Shown here in pieces: positions 8,036 through 15,035 of a stretch of DNA of 46,054 nucleotides. This DNA comes from a virus, in IMG/VR virus record IMGVR_UViG_3300048927_000499, positions 1 through 46,054 of that record; one strand, 5' to 3'. How positions within the stretch are numbered: the first letter of the stretch is position 1; each line of letters begins with the position of its first letter. The notes under the pieces are model-generated. The model was not told the origin of the DNA. It was given only the letters and a program-made list of their open reading frames with translations, and did not search any database. The position numbers were made by a program, and so were the translations under genes.

Positions 8036-8473
8036 TCACGCGAATTCTCCCTGTCGGGTGGATCGCACCTGGTCGTCGCCGAGACAGCCGGTGCAGAGAT
8101 TCGAGGTTGCGCTGGTCCAGCGGCACGGGCCGGAGCTCGTCCGGCAGGCATCGAGCCAGGAGCAGCCGCAGTCGCGGCAGATCTGCGGCACAGGCAGCGA
8201 ATTGCCCTCGCCCGCGTAATGCCGCAGGAACAGCAGCTCGTAGACGCTGGCGTCGAAAGCGAAGATCCGGCGCAGCAGGCTGGCTTCCAGCGGCGGCAGG
8301 CACGGCTCGTTTTCCTCGGCCGCGAAAAGCCGGTGTTCGAGATTGAGGACGTCTGTGTCCGTTATCGGGCGGATCGGGCCGCCGAATGCGAGAAGCGCCG
8401 CAGCGACCTCAGCCACGTCCAGGCCCGCCGCAACGCGACGCTTCTGAAGGTAGGCTCCGGGCGACATGGGCAT
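8036..8473 (-). CDS. HTH protein with C-terminal cysteine cluster
   Basis: 145 residues. The N-terminus MSPGAYLQKRRVAAGLDVAE resembles an XRE-type HTH. The C-terminal half has six or seven cysteines in a Cx2CxCx5Cx6C...Cx2C arrangement (ICRDCGCSW, DACR, GPCRW, NLCTGC), a likely zinc-binding module that recurs in alphaproteobacterial prophages. A transcription-regulatory role is likely by analogy. Two start codons, at 8473 and 8467, are possible. Confidence 0.65.
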   Translation of the reverse strand: MPMSPGAYLQKRRVAAGLDVAEVAAALLAFGGPIRPITDTDVLNLEHRLFAAEENEPCLPPLEASLLRRIFAFDASVYELLFLRHYAGEGNSLPVPQICRDCGCSWLDACRTSSGPCRWTSATSNLCTGCLGDDQVRSTRQGEFA

Positions 8474-8567
8474 GGTTCACCGTTTCACTGGACAGCAGAA
8501 AGGCGCTTCGAAAGGCGCGATGCCGATCGAGCGCGGGGAAACTTCGAGGTGTTGATGGAGGGTGCCT

Positions 8568-9143
8568 CTACCCCTCGGCCAATGGCGGCCCCGTCGCGCG
8601 GGGAACGCCCACCAGATCGTCCATCATCGAAGGGCCGGTCAGACGGCCGCCGTTGGCCATCGCTGTCACGAAGACGCGGGCCGTCTGGTAGTCTTCCTGC
8701 GCGTCATCCAGGCGGATGAGCGCTTCGCGATAGTGCTCACGCCCGGCGCCCGGCTGGGAGGCCAGCACCAGGGCAGCGTGCGCTTCGCTGCTTTCGACAA
8801 TCAGCTCGGCGACAATGCGGCCAAGTCCGAGATTGTCGGCAGCGTGGAAAGTGCCCGCCTGGTCCAGGCGGTAGGCGAAATGCTCCAGCAACGGCGCGCC
8901 GTCGCCGCCCGATCGGCGGAACAGCAGGTCGAGCTTGATCGCGCATTCGAGCGGGATCTCTTCGCGCCGGTCAGGATCGCCCCAGGCGCGAACGATGCTC
9001 GGCTTGCGCGGCGCCAGCTCGGCCGCCATCGCGGCCCAACCGCCCGGCACCGCGTCGGCGATGTCCTCAAGGGCGGCATGGAGCGAGAGTGGCGGGCGGC
9101 GCTCGGTCACCGCGCGCACCGCATAAAGGGCGCCCGGCGGCAT
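8568..9143 (-). CDS. Phage regulatory CII-like protein
   Basis: 191 residues. Matches the phage regulatory CII family pattern: LHAALEDIADAVPGGWAAMA, then SIVRAWGDPDRREEIPLECA (HTH) and the AIKLDLLFRRSGGDGAPLLE segment typical of the family. CII proteins activate repressor and integrase transcription to favour lysogeny. It lies downstream of the Cro/YdaS-like gene in the early leftward operon, as in other temperate phages. The exact start in the 9143-9375 interval is uncertain because the frame stays open upstream. Confidence 0.75.
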   Translation of the reverse strand: MPPGALYAVRAVTERRPPLSLHAALEDIADAVPGGWAAMAAELAPRKPSIVRAWGDPDRREEIPLECAIKLDLLFRRSGGDGAPLLEHFAYRLDQAGTFHAADNLGLGRIVAELIVESSEAHAALVLASQPGAGREHYREALIRLDDAQEDYQTARVFVTAMANGGRLTGPSMMDDLVGVPRATGPPLAEG

Positions 9144-9375
9144 CCGGTATGCTGCCGCCGGGCTATCGTCGGGCGTCCACCTACCGACGAATTCGAATGG
9201 GTACCGGCTCGCAGCAGCTGTTGGGACACGGAACTGGCGCGTTCAGCGCTGCGGCTCGGCCAGGAGCGCGCGGCGCGGGCGGCGCCGGCGGACGCCTGGT
9301 CAGCTGAAAAAAGGGCGCGCGATTGCAGCTTTGCAGTCGACCGCGCACCGATATGTCCTGCCCCCATGGACGAGA

Positions 9376-9684
9376 TCATGACTGTAGGCCTTGGACCGGG
9401 TCTTGGACGCCGGCGGCAGCGGGGGGAAGGGATGCTGCCGCCGACGATCCGCCCGCATGCTCATCGGGCATCTCAATTGGATAGATGTCAGGTCGAAGGT
9501 CGTGACGGGAAATGCCCGTGGCGGCCTCGACAGCCAGAACATACTGTGGAGGGAGCTCGCTTCCGCGCTTCACCCATCCCGAAACCGCCTGCTGACTGAT
9601 GCTCAGCACTCGAGCGAGCGCGCTCTGCGAGCCCGCTCGATCAATAGCTGCCTTGAGGGCAACAAGAGATGCTGATTCCTTCAT
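9376..9684 (-). CDS. YdaS/Cro-like antirepressor
   Basis: 102 residues from the ATG at 9684. The HTH is VALKAAIDRAGSQSALARVL followed by SISQQAVSGWVKRG, the YdaS/Cro pattern, then a region with PPQYVLAVEAATGISRHDLRPDIYP, a recurrent C-terminal extension of these proteins. It is divergent from the repressor gene at 9766 across an 81-bp interval with palindromes, so it should be the lytic-side regulator binding the shared operators. An upstream in-frame extension to 9864 would run through the repressor gene and is rejected. Confidence 0.85.
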   Translation of the reverse strand: MKESASLVALKAAIDRAGSQSALARVLSISQQAVSGWVKRGSELPPQYVLAVEAATGISRHDLRPDIYPIEMPDEHAGGSSAAASLPPAAAGVQDPVQGLQS

Positions 9685-9727
9685 AACAGGATGCGTTGTT
9701 ACAACACCCGCTGTTATCGAGTCAACA
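9683..9727. promoter_or_regulatory. Divergent repressor/Cro operator region
   Basis: ATAACAG (9683-9689) and CTGTTAT (9711-9717) form a perfect inverted repeat. Between them lies the palindrome GTTGTTACAAC (9695-9705), and TCAACAG follows at 9721-9727. The first half-site overlaps the start codon of the leftward HTH gene. The arrangement fits competing Cro and CI-like binding; promoter boxes were not assigned. Confidence 0.65.
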
Positions 9728-9765
9728 GCCTCTTGCACGTATCCCTTCCACAGCGGAAGTTGTAG

Positions 9766-10131
9766 GTGGAGAGAATGCTGATCACCGAGCGGCTCCGTAA
9801 TCAGATGAAGGCGCAGGGCTTGTCTCAAGCTGCGCTTGCTCGCCGTGTTGGCATCAGTCAGCAATCGATCGGTAGGCTTGTTTCCGGCGAGTCATTCGGC
9901 TCCAGATATTTGCACAAGATAGCGCGCGAGCTGCACACCACCGCAGCCTACCTTTCGGGCGAGACCGACGATCCGGTTTCCGAACTTCCCGACGATGATT
10001 TCCTCGTGAGTGCAGAAGAACGCGACTGGGTGGAACTCCTGCGAGCCATTCCCCCGAAGGAAAGAGCTGCGGCTCTAACCTTGGTCAGAACGATTGCTTC
10101 CAGCGCGCAGTCACCTCGAGTGCATGAGTAG
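9766..10131 (+). CDS. CI-like repressor, XRE family, without peptidase domain
   Basis: 121 residues. HTH at about 10-60 (LRNQMKAQGLSQAALARRVG, then ISQQSIGRLVSGESFGSRYL), followed by the LHTTAAYLSGETDD segment common in CI-like repressors, and a short C-terminus. There is no Ser/Lys (S24) autoproteolysis domain, so RecA-stimulated self-cleavage is not expected. The GTG at 9766 is favoured because GGAAG lies 6 nt upstream; an ATG at 9775 is the alternative. It should hold the early leftward operon off through the operators at 9683-9727. Confidence 0.85.
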   Translation: MERMLITERLRNQMKAQGLSQAALARRVGISQQSIGRLVSGESFGSRYLHKIARELHTTAAYLSGETDDPVSELPDDDFLVSAEERDWVELLRAIPPKERAAALTLVRTIASSAQSPRVHE

Positions 10132-10164
10132 GGGCAATTTTGCCGTGGGGGCGGGGACAGTTAG

Positions 10165-10713
10165 ATGAAATCAACGATTACAATTCGCGGCGCCGTGATG
10201 GCGGCGGGCGCGCTGCTTCTTCATGGCTGCAACAGCTCTGACGCGAATGATCCCGGCATCTACAAGGCTGAGTGGTCTCGTCTCGAGGATGGGAGTTCCT
10301 TCGCCACGAAGAGTGACGGCGAGAATAGAGCGGCTTATCGGTGCTGGCCGCACCAGGGGCGCTTCGAATGCTTGGTGGCTGGCCAAGGCGTCATGGGATC
10401 AATCCAAGTAGCTCGGACGAGCTATGGAGAACTCCCCGGTATTCTCATCCCGTTTGCGGCGGGCGATCCGGGTTACAAATGCAGCACGGTTCTCGGTCGG
10501 GAGGAGGAGGCAATCTCGGCCCCCGATGGGGATCTAATTACCAACGATAACACCCCGCGATGGAGCCAGCGTTTCGTCAAGGACTACATGACGAAAAACA
10601 AAGTCGATGGCCAGTTATGGTTCCCTTGCTTGAAGACTCTCAAACTCGTGCAGCAAGGCAGCTTGGCGACACTTCGCACCACGTCAGTGACGGAAGATTT
10701 ACTCGGAAATTGA
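10165..10713 (+). CDS. Putative prophage lipoprotein
   Basis: 182 residues. Signal peptide with basic start (MKSTITIRG), hydrophobic core AVMAAGALLLHGC and a lipobox-like LLHGC, so Cys22 would be lipidated. The mature part has several more cysteines and no domain I recognise. It is transcribed with or after the repressor, a typical position for a lysogenic-conversion gene expressed from the prophage. Function unknown; surface modification or superinfection exclusion is possible but unproven. Confidence 0.7.
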   Translation: MKSTITIRGAVMAAGALLLHGCNSSDANDPGIYKAEWSRLEDGSSFATKSDGENRAAYRCWPHQGRFECLVAGQGVMGSIQVARTSYGELPGILIPFAAGDPGYKCSTVLGREEEAISAPDGDLITNDNTPRWSQRFVKDYMTKNKVDGQLWFPCLKTLKLVQQGSLATLRTTSVTEDLLGN

Positions 10714-10984
10714 GCCATCCCGGCGCATTTTCATGGTTCCGGATTGGGGGCATCGCCGGGGGTATCGACCTTGTTCCCCGACCGGGGAAATTGCCAAATA
10801 GCGCCATTTCGCAATCTGACCCGGGCGGAGGGTATATCCGCCGTGATACGTCCAACGAGTTCCAACTCTCTCACCTGATTTTACCATCCTCGGTAAAAAT
10901 TGCCATTGATGCGATTTACCAAATGCGGTAAATCTCTCTTTGTTGATCGCTGTATGGGGGCGATCACGTCACAGGAGAATTAGC
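10714..10984. promoter_or_regulatory. Control region upstream of the XRE/ImmA pair
   Basis: A 271-bp gap without a convincing gene. It holds the dispersed palindrome GGCGGAGGGTATATCCGCC (10824-10842) and two inverted repeats: TTTTACC-N6-GGTAAAA (10880-10899) and GATTTACC-N6-GGTAAATC (10914-10935), centred 35 bp apart. These are the likely operators of the XRE regulator that starts 50 bp downstream. AGGAGA lies just before its ATG. Confidence 0.75.
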
Positions 10985-11386
10985 ATGGCTACCGATTTGG
11001 GTGCCGTGGGGCAGTTAGAAGGAGCAGGGAAGTGGACACCATTCGGCGAGAAGCTGCGCGCAATCCGTAGAACTAAAGGTATTTTGCTGATTGATATGGC
11101 GCACCTTGCCGGTGTCACGCCCGGTTTCCTCAGCCTAGTAGAGACCGGAAAGAAACCTATTCCTGACCGGCTTATCGCTGCCGTTGTGGCAGGCTTGGAC
11201 TTGGGCGCTGATGATGAGGCAGATTTGCGAGAAGCCGCTGCATGGTCCGTCAAAGAGTTCAAAATCCGCCTTGAGGCTGGTGCCGGACACTTTGATAGGA
11301 AGGTGGCACACGCGCTCGAAACTGGCTTCGCGAAAATGTCCGGAAAGAATAAGGCGAAGATTCTTAAGCTGTTGGAAGAGGGCTGA
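10985..11386 (+). CDS. XRE-family regulator paired with ImmA/IrrE protease
   Basis: 133 residues with an HTH at about 25-60: FGEKLRAIRRTKGILLIDMA, then HLAGVTPGFLSLVETGKKPI. The C-terminus is helical and basic (KMSGKNKAKILKLLEEG). It starts at ATG 10985 after AGGAGA and ends 5 nt before the metalloprotease gene. The pair matches the ImmR/ImmA arrangement, in which the protease cleaves the repressor on induction. Paired TTTACC-N6-GGTAAA operators upstream suggest autoregulation. Whether it also controls other prophage genes is unknown. Confidence 0.82.
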   Translation: MATDLGAVGQLEGAGKWTPFGEKLRAIRRTKGILLIDMAHLAGVTPGFLSLVETGKKPIPDRLIAAVVAGLDLGADDEADLREAAAWSVKEFKIRLEAGAGHFDRKVAHALETGFAKMSGKNKAKILKLLEEG

Positions 11387-11391
11387 AGTAA

Positions 11392-11940
11392 ATGGGTAGG
11401 TTCTTCCAGGCAGTTGACCCGATGACCATCCGAGAGATCGAGTCGCACGCAGACACTCTGCGGCATGCGTTCAGACTCGGCACAAAAAACGTGCAGATGG
11501 TCAACCTTCTCGAGCTGGTCCTGCCGGAAGTCCTCCCTGGGTTTGATTTCTACGTGTTGCCAGATGAAGAAATGCCGGGGATGGCAGGTGTGACGGCCAC
11601 CGGCGGCCAACAAACAATCATCCTTTCCGAAAGCACCTACGTTGGTCTCTGTCATGGAGATCGAGAGGCTCGGCACGTGGCAGCACACGAGCTTGGCCAC
11701 CTAGTTCTGCACTCGGCTCAGACGCCCATGCTTGCCAAACGAACGCGAAATGACACGCGTGTTGACCCCGAGTGGCAAGCTGATCGCTTTGCTGACTTGT
11801 GGTTGGTACCGAGTGACGGGGTCCGAAAGTGCCGAAGCGCCAAGCACGTAGCGGCGAAATACAACGTTTCGGATGAACTGGCCGAACGTCGGTGGACAGA
11901 AGTAAAAATTGAAGGAATCCAGGGAGAGCTGTTCGAATGA
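11392..11940 (+). CDS. ImmA/IrrE-family metallopeptidase
   Basis: 182 residues. Zincin motif HVAAHELGHLVLH (H99-E-L-G-H103), with a downstream acidic ligand in DPEWQADRFADLWLVP, the standard ImmA/IrrE signature. In ICEBs1 and in deinococcal IrrE/DdrO, such proteases inactivate a partner XRE repressor after a stress signal. It is adjacent to exactly such a regulator, so that is the likely substrate. The catalytic residues look intact. The signal that activates it is not visible. Confidence 0.87.
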   Translation: MGRFFQAVDPMTIREIESHADTLRHAFRLGTKNVQMVNLLELVLPEVLPGFDFYVLPDEEMPGMAGVTATGGQQTIILSESTYVGLCHGDREARHVAAHELGHLVLHSAQTPMLAKRTRNDTRVDPEWQADRFADLWLVPSDGVRKCRSAKHVAAKYNVSDELAERRWTEVKIEGIQGELFE

Positions 11941-12011
11941 TCAACTCTCCCTGATCCTGTCACAGAACCGCGGCCCCTGTGCAGGTGAGCGGTCTGATCG
12001 AGTGGTGAGAA

Positions 12012-12028
12012 CTCATGCATAGCATGAG
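12012..12028. repeat. Short perfect palindrome CTCATGC-ATA-GCATGAG
   Basis: Two 7-bp arms around a 3-nt centre, between the protease gene and the 41-aa gene. Could be a regulator site for the downstream small genes; no more can be said. Confidence 0.5.
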
Positions 12029-12075
12029 CACGAGACAGACGCAAAGACCATCGGGCTGCGAAAAACGAGGTCCAT

Positions 12076-12201
12076 ATGACCCACACTTCCGTGCCTGACG
12101 GCAAGCGCGTGATCTGGCGTCCTTGGATCACGAAGAACGGGAAGCGCATCTACGCTCGCCAGTATGGCAAGCGTGCTTTCCCGATCATCGTGGACGAGTA
12201 A
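12076..12201 (+). CDS. Small basic protein, 41 aa
   Basis: ATG preceded by GAGG at a 7-nt spacing. Translation starts MTHTSVPDGKRVIWRPWITK and continues NGKRIYARQYGKRAFPIIVDE. The pattern of aromatic and basic residues in beta-strand-like alternation resembles a conserved mini-protein, and I judge it real from the ribosome binding site and codon use. A strong hairpin follows the stop. Function unknown. Confidence 0.6.
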   Translation: MTHTSVPDGKRVIWRPWITKNGKRIYARQYGKRAFPIIVDE

Positions 12202-12210
12202 GCAGACCAC

Positions 12211-12247
12211 ATCCTCCGACCTTCCTTCTAAAGGGGGGTCGGAGGAT
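12211..12247. terminator. Strong hairpin after the 41-aa gene
   Basis: ATCCTCCGACC (12211-12221) pairs perfectly with GGTCGGAGGAT (12237-12247). No T-run follows, so it may be a factor-dependent terminator, an mRNA-processing site or a structured small RNA. Confidence 0.55.
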
Positions 12248-12298
12248 CCATCGTGTGGAGACTGTGGCGAATAGGACCATGCAGATAAGGTGGTTCTT

Positions 12299-12583
12299 AT
12301 GAGTGTTTTTGTTGTCAGCTGGAATTTGAACAAGGAAAAGTCGAATTATAACGCCGCACGCGCAGCGTTCATTACTCACCTTCAGCGCTATCCCTTCATT
12401 CGAGACCCACAACTTGAGACTGTATGGTTTTTGCAGTCAGCGGCCACAGCCGCGTCCGTGGATATCGATTTGCGCGTCAAGCTGGATGACGATGACCGTT
12501 TGGTCGTATCGAAGATGAACAGGGGTGAGCACGCGGGCTGGCTGAATAAGGACGTCTGGGCATGGATCGAAGCCAGGCTCTAA
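12299..12583 (+). CDS. Cas2/VapD-like (SinR-annotated) small protein
   Basis: 94 residues. The pattern MSVFVVSWNLNKEKSNYNAA, then LETVWFLQSAATAASVDIDL and DDRLVVSKMNRGEHAGWLNKD, matches small proteins often annotated SinR or Cas2-like. These share a ferredoxin-like fold with Cas2 and VapD. The first strand ends SWNL where Cas2 nucleases have YD, so the catalytic Asp position reads Asn. No cas1 or CRISPR array is present. The ATG is at 12299 with an AAGG element upstream. Possible roles are an interferase-like toxin or a defence accessory for the TIR gene downstream; both are inference. Confidence 0.6.
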   Translation: MSVFVVSWNLNKEKSNYNAARAAFITHLQRYPFIRDPQLETVWFLQSAATAASVDIDLRVKLDDDDRLVVSKMNRGEHAGWLNKDVWAWIEARL

Positions 12584-12606
12584 TCACTTTCAAGCAGTCT
12601 TGACGG

Positions 12607-12638
12607 GGCGCGCGGTAGCAAATGCTGTCGCGCGCGCC
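12607..12638. terminator. GC-rich hairpin between the Cas2-like and TIR genes
   Basis: GGCGCGCG (12607-12614) and CGCGCGCC (12631-12638) form a perfect stem with a 16-nt loop. No T-run. It separates the two accessory genes, so they may be separate transcripts. Confidence 0.5.
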
Positions 12639-12660
12639 AGCTTCATAGCGTGGCGAACAC

Positions 12661-12679
12661 GGCGGAGGGTGTATCCGCC
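12661..12679. repeat. Dispersed palindrome, copy 2
   Basis: GGCGGAGGGTGTATCCGCC, matching 10824-10842 (GGCGGAGGGTATATCCGCC) and 39044-39062 (GGCGGAGGGATCATCCGCC). Each forms GGCGGA/TCCGCC with a 7-nt loop, and this copy has extended pairing on both sides (AACA/TGTT). It lies 40 bp before the TIR gene. Confidence 0.75.
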
Positions 12680-12719
12680 TTGTTCAGGTGTTTCATCCAA
12701 CATAGCCAGAGGAGCTGGA

Positions 12720-13496
12720 ATGGAAAAGAAGACCATATTTCTGTCTCACATTAGCGAGGAAGGCGCACTGGGGACGATTTTCAAAGATCGTCTCGAAAAG
12801 GATTTTCTCTCGCTCATCGACGTTTTCGTTTCCTCGGACGCTCGTAGCATCCCACCAGGAGATGCTTGGCTGAAGGCAGTTGACACTAACCTTGAAGGGG
12901 CCGCCGCGCTTATCGTGCTGGCGAGTCCTGAATCAATTGCGCGGCCTTGGATCACGTTCGAGGCCGGTGCCGGTTGGGCAAAGCGCGTCCCGACGATGAT
13001 CGTCTGTCACAGCGGCATTACACCTGGCGGATTGCCGCTGCCGCTTGGCCAGCTTCAGGCTTTTCAGGCGAACGACATCAAGAGAATGGAGGCAATGTAC
13101 CAGGTTGTGGCAAAGGTGCTGGGAAGCGCGGTTCCTGAGCCGGACTTTACCAAATTCATTGCAAGCATAACTGATTTTGAGAGGTCCCATACCGAGGAAC
13201 GCGATGTCCGAAGTGCGCTTCGTGAGATCCATGCAGCCGACCCTAAAGTGCTGCGGTCGTTCAGACAGGTGGCCGTCGGCCAACCCACTCGGATAGGAAA
13301 TTTCCCTGAAAGTCTCGTGCGCAAGACGGAGACAGCCCTCAACCAGCTCATGAATCGTGGCTTCTTGAATTGGAGCTACGGCGTAACCGGACTAGCTTTC
13401 GCAGGCACATCTGGAGGTGGTGGAAACTTCGGCGACATGAATGTCACCATAACGCCGGTGTTGGCCAAATACTTAGCCGAGAGCGAGTTCGCTTAA
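12720..13496 (+). CDS. TIR-domain protein, putative antiviral effector
   Basis: 258 residues, ATG preceded by GAGGAG. The N-terminal TIR domain (about 1-135) shows the opening strand KTIFLSHISEE, VFVSSDARSIPPGDAWLKAV, an AALIVLASPESIARPW strand and helix, and the Glu-containing helix WITFEAGAGWA, where E81 would be the NADase catalytic residue. The C-terminal 120 residues match no domain I know. Bacterial TIR proteins usually deplete NAD+ or make cyclic-ADPR-type signals once a sensor domain detects phage. A prophage copy could block superinfection. No partner gene of a named TIR system (Thoeris ThsA, SIR2, STING, Ago) is next to it. Confidence 0.82.
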   Translation: MEKKTIFLSHISEEGALGTIFKDRLEKDFLSLIDVFVSSDARSIPPGDAWLKAVDTNLEGAAALIVLASPESIARPWITFEAGAGWAKRVPTMIVCHSGITPGGLPLPLGQLQAFQANDIKRMEAMYQVVAKVLGSAVPEPDFTKFIASITDFERSHTEERDVRSALREIHAADPKVLRSFRQVAVGQPTRIGNFPESLVRKTETALNQLMNRGFLNWSYGVTGLAFAGTSGGGGNFGDMNVTITPVLAKYLAESEFA

Positions 13497-13677
13497 GGCG
13501 TCCGGCTCGCAAACTGCAGATCGCGTGGCGGCCATGAATTGGCGCGCGTATAGGTGATCACACCAGAACGCCGATCGGATAAGACCTGAATCAGCGGGGG
13601 CTGTAATATAAATATTTTCCCGCTATGTTCTCCCTGGGGGACCTGGGGGCGAACAGGTGCGAACTGGAAACTCGACG

Positions 13678-14091
13678 ATGATCAGCGAGGCGGCCTCCGA
13701 CGCCTCGCTTCGACTTCACCCAGCGATGACAAGCCGCCGGCTACTCGTCCTCAGCTTCGTCCGCGACTACATCCTGCGATATGGCGGGAGCCCGTCCTAT
13801 GGCGAGATTGCTAACGGCCTGGGCATCAGTCCGACCCGTGCGCGGCAGCTTGTCCAGGCGCTGGTGAAGTCCGGGCAGTTGCTGCGCACGCCAGGCCCGC
13901 GCGGCTTAGCGCTGCCAGCGCTGCGAGACGAAGCTGTGCGTCAGCTTCGCGAACTGGGGTGGGAGGTCTACGCCCCCTGCGCAGATTCAGCTCTGCAATC
14001 GCTACCCCCGCTCGATTACGTCCCGAACGATCAATCGGAGACTGCGGGGCAATGGGAACACCGACGAGCCGGCGCTCGAGGGAGCGCCTGA
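13678..14091 (+). CDS. LexA-like winged-HTH regulator
   Basis: 137 residues from the ATG at 13678; a GTG at 13657 would add 7. The segment LLVLSFVRDYILRYGGSPSY, then GEIANGLGISPTRARQLVQALVKSGQL, is the LexA DNA-binding-domain pattern. The C-terminus lacks the Ser/Lys peptidase, so it cannot self-cleave. It opens the rightward gene block leading to packaging, and it overlaps the next gene by 40 bp. Likely a transcription regulator; target unknown. Confidence 0.75.
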   Translation: MISEAASDASLRLHPAMTSRRLLVLSFVRDYILRYGGSPSYGEIANGLGISPTRARQLVQALVKSGQLLRTPGPRGLALPALRDEAVRQLRELGWEVYAPCADSALQSLPPLDYVPNDQSETAGQWEHRRAGARGSA

Positions 14092-14687
14092 AAGAACAGG
14101 CGCGGGCGCAAGACGAAAACCATCGGAAGTGGGCCGCGCGGCATCCTGCCCGCGCTCGTGACGAGCGCCAGCTCCGGAAGTTCAACGCTGCCGTGCGGAA
14201 GGACTTCGGTCACAAGGTCAACGGCACTCCGGAAACTTGCGCCCGCGCGTCGGTGACACGCCAGGGCGCCGTTGCGCGCCTCTTCGAAGCCGGCGACATC
14301 GATGCCGAGCAACTGGGCGCCGCCCAATCCATCGCGCAGACGCACGCCCGCATCACCGGCGATGTCACCATCAACACCAGCAGCTTCGAAACGCGCGTCG
14401 ACCAGAGCGGCCGGTTCGGCGACGTCTTCTACGAGAAGCTCGGCGCCGTCAGGGCGGAAGTCGCCTACAGCGGGTGGCGCCAGGCGCTGCCGCACCCTGC
14501 CCTCGTCCTGGCGGTGATCGTCGAAGATCAGGGCATCAGCATAATCGCCAAACGCTTCGGCATGCGGAACGCGCGGGCGAAAAAGATCCTCATCGACGCG
14601 CTAGATCTCTGGCGCAGCTTTTCGATTGATGCCTGCAAGACGATAGACGACGCGACGCTCGCGGCCGCGCAAGCTGGCTTTCTTTGA
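14052..14687 (+). CDS. Hypothetical phage protein with C-terminal HTH
   Basis: 211 residues. Basic N-terminus (MGTPTSRRSRERLKEQARAQ). The C-terminal part reads LVLAVIVEDQGISIIAKRFG then MRNARAKKILIDALDLW, which looks like an HTH with a sigma-like turn (GISIIAKRFGMRNARAKKIL). It could be an antiterminator or late-gene activator given its place before the structural genes; no family is certain. Confidence 0.65.
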   Translation: MGTPTSRRSRERLKEQARAQDENHRKWAARHPARARDERQLRKFNAAVRKDFGHKVNGTPETCARASVTRQGAVARLFEAGDIDAEQLGAAQSIAQTHARITGDVTINTSSFETRVDQSGRFGDVFYEKLGAVRAEVAYSGWRQALPHPALVLAVIVEDQGISIIAKRFGMRNARAKKILIDALDLWRSFSIDACKTIDDATLAAAQAGFL

Positions 14688-14716
14688 GTTTTCGCTTCGT
14701 CTAACAACATCTCGCA

Positions 14717-14830
14717 ATGTTGAAGAACTGGCTTACCATCGAGCGGGTTTTGTGGACGGCTGTCGGGATGGCGTTCGCAATCCCATTCCTTTGCTTCGTC
14801 GTCGTAGTTTACGTGCTCGCCCAGCCTTAA
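14717..14830 (+). CDS. Possible single-pass membrane mini-protein, 37 aa
   Basis: Translation MLKNWLTIERVLWTAVGMAF then AIPFLCFVVVVYVLAQP. One hydrophobic helix covers most of it. No clear ribosome binding site is seen, so this is a weak call. Confidence 0.4.
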   Translation: MLKNWLTIERVLWTAVGMAFAIPFLCFVVVVYVLAQP

Positions 14831-14989
14831 CCGATTGACGAGCGTGTCGATCGCTTGGCGGCTGGCTTACATGGGAAAGCCACCCCCTGCGCAAAATAGA
14901 CACTGCCATTTCGTCACCTGAAGCGGCAAATCGCACCCCGCGATAGCTGCGTCTGCGAATCTCGGCGCCGCGATCTGGAAACCGAAACA

Positions 14990-15021
14990 GCCCGTCTGCC
15001 CACCCGGCCGGCGGGCTTTTT
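14990..15021 (+). terminator. Rho-independent terminator
   Basis: GCCCG (14990-14994) pairs with CGGGC (15012-15016) around a GC-rich interior containing CCGGCCGG, followed by TTTTT. It closes the regulatory block before the next small genes. The 205-bp gap 14831-15035 holds nothing else evident. Confidence 0.65.
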
Positions 15022-15035
15022 GCATGCGCGGAGCC

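Noticed and set aside
9107-9379. A 90-residue leftward frame starting inside the Cro/YdaS stop (ATGA overlap)
   Set aside because: Start position is attractive, but composition is Arg/Ser/Ala-rich without any hydrophobic core, it runs into the CII-like gene, and no ribosome binding site stands out. Not listed as a gene.
12299-12583. CRISPR-Cas remnant
   Set aside because: A Cas2-like protein alone, with no repeat-spacer array and no cas1 or effector in the window, does not support it.
12720-13496. Named TIR defence systems (Thoeris, TIR-STING, short Ago-TIR)
   Set aside because: No ThsA, cyclase, STING or Argonaute gene lies next to it, so none of these labels is supported.
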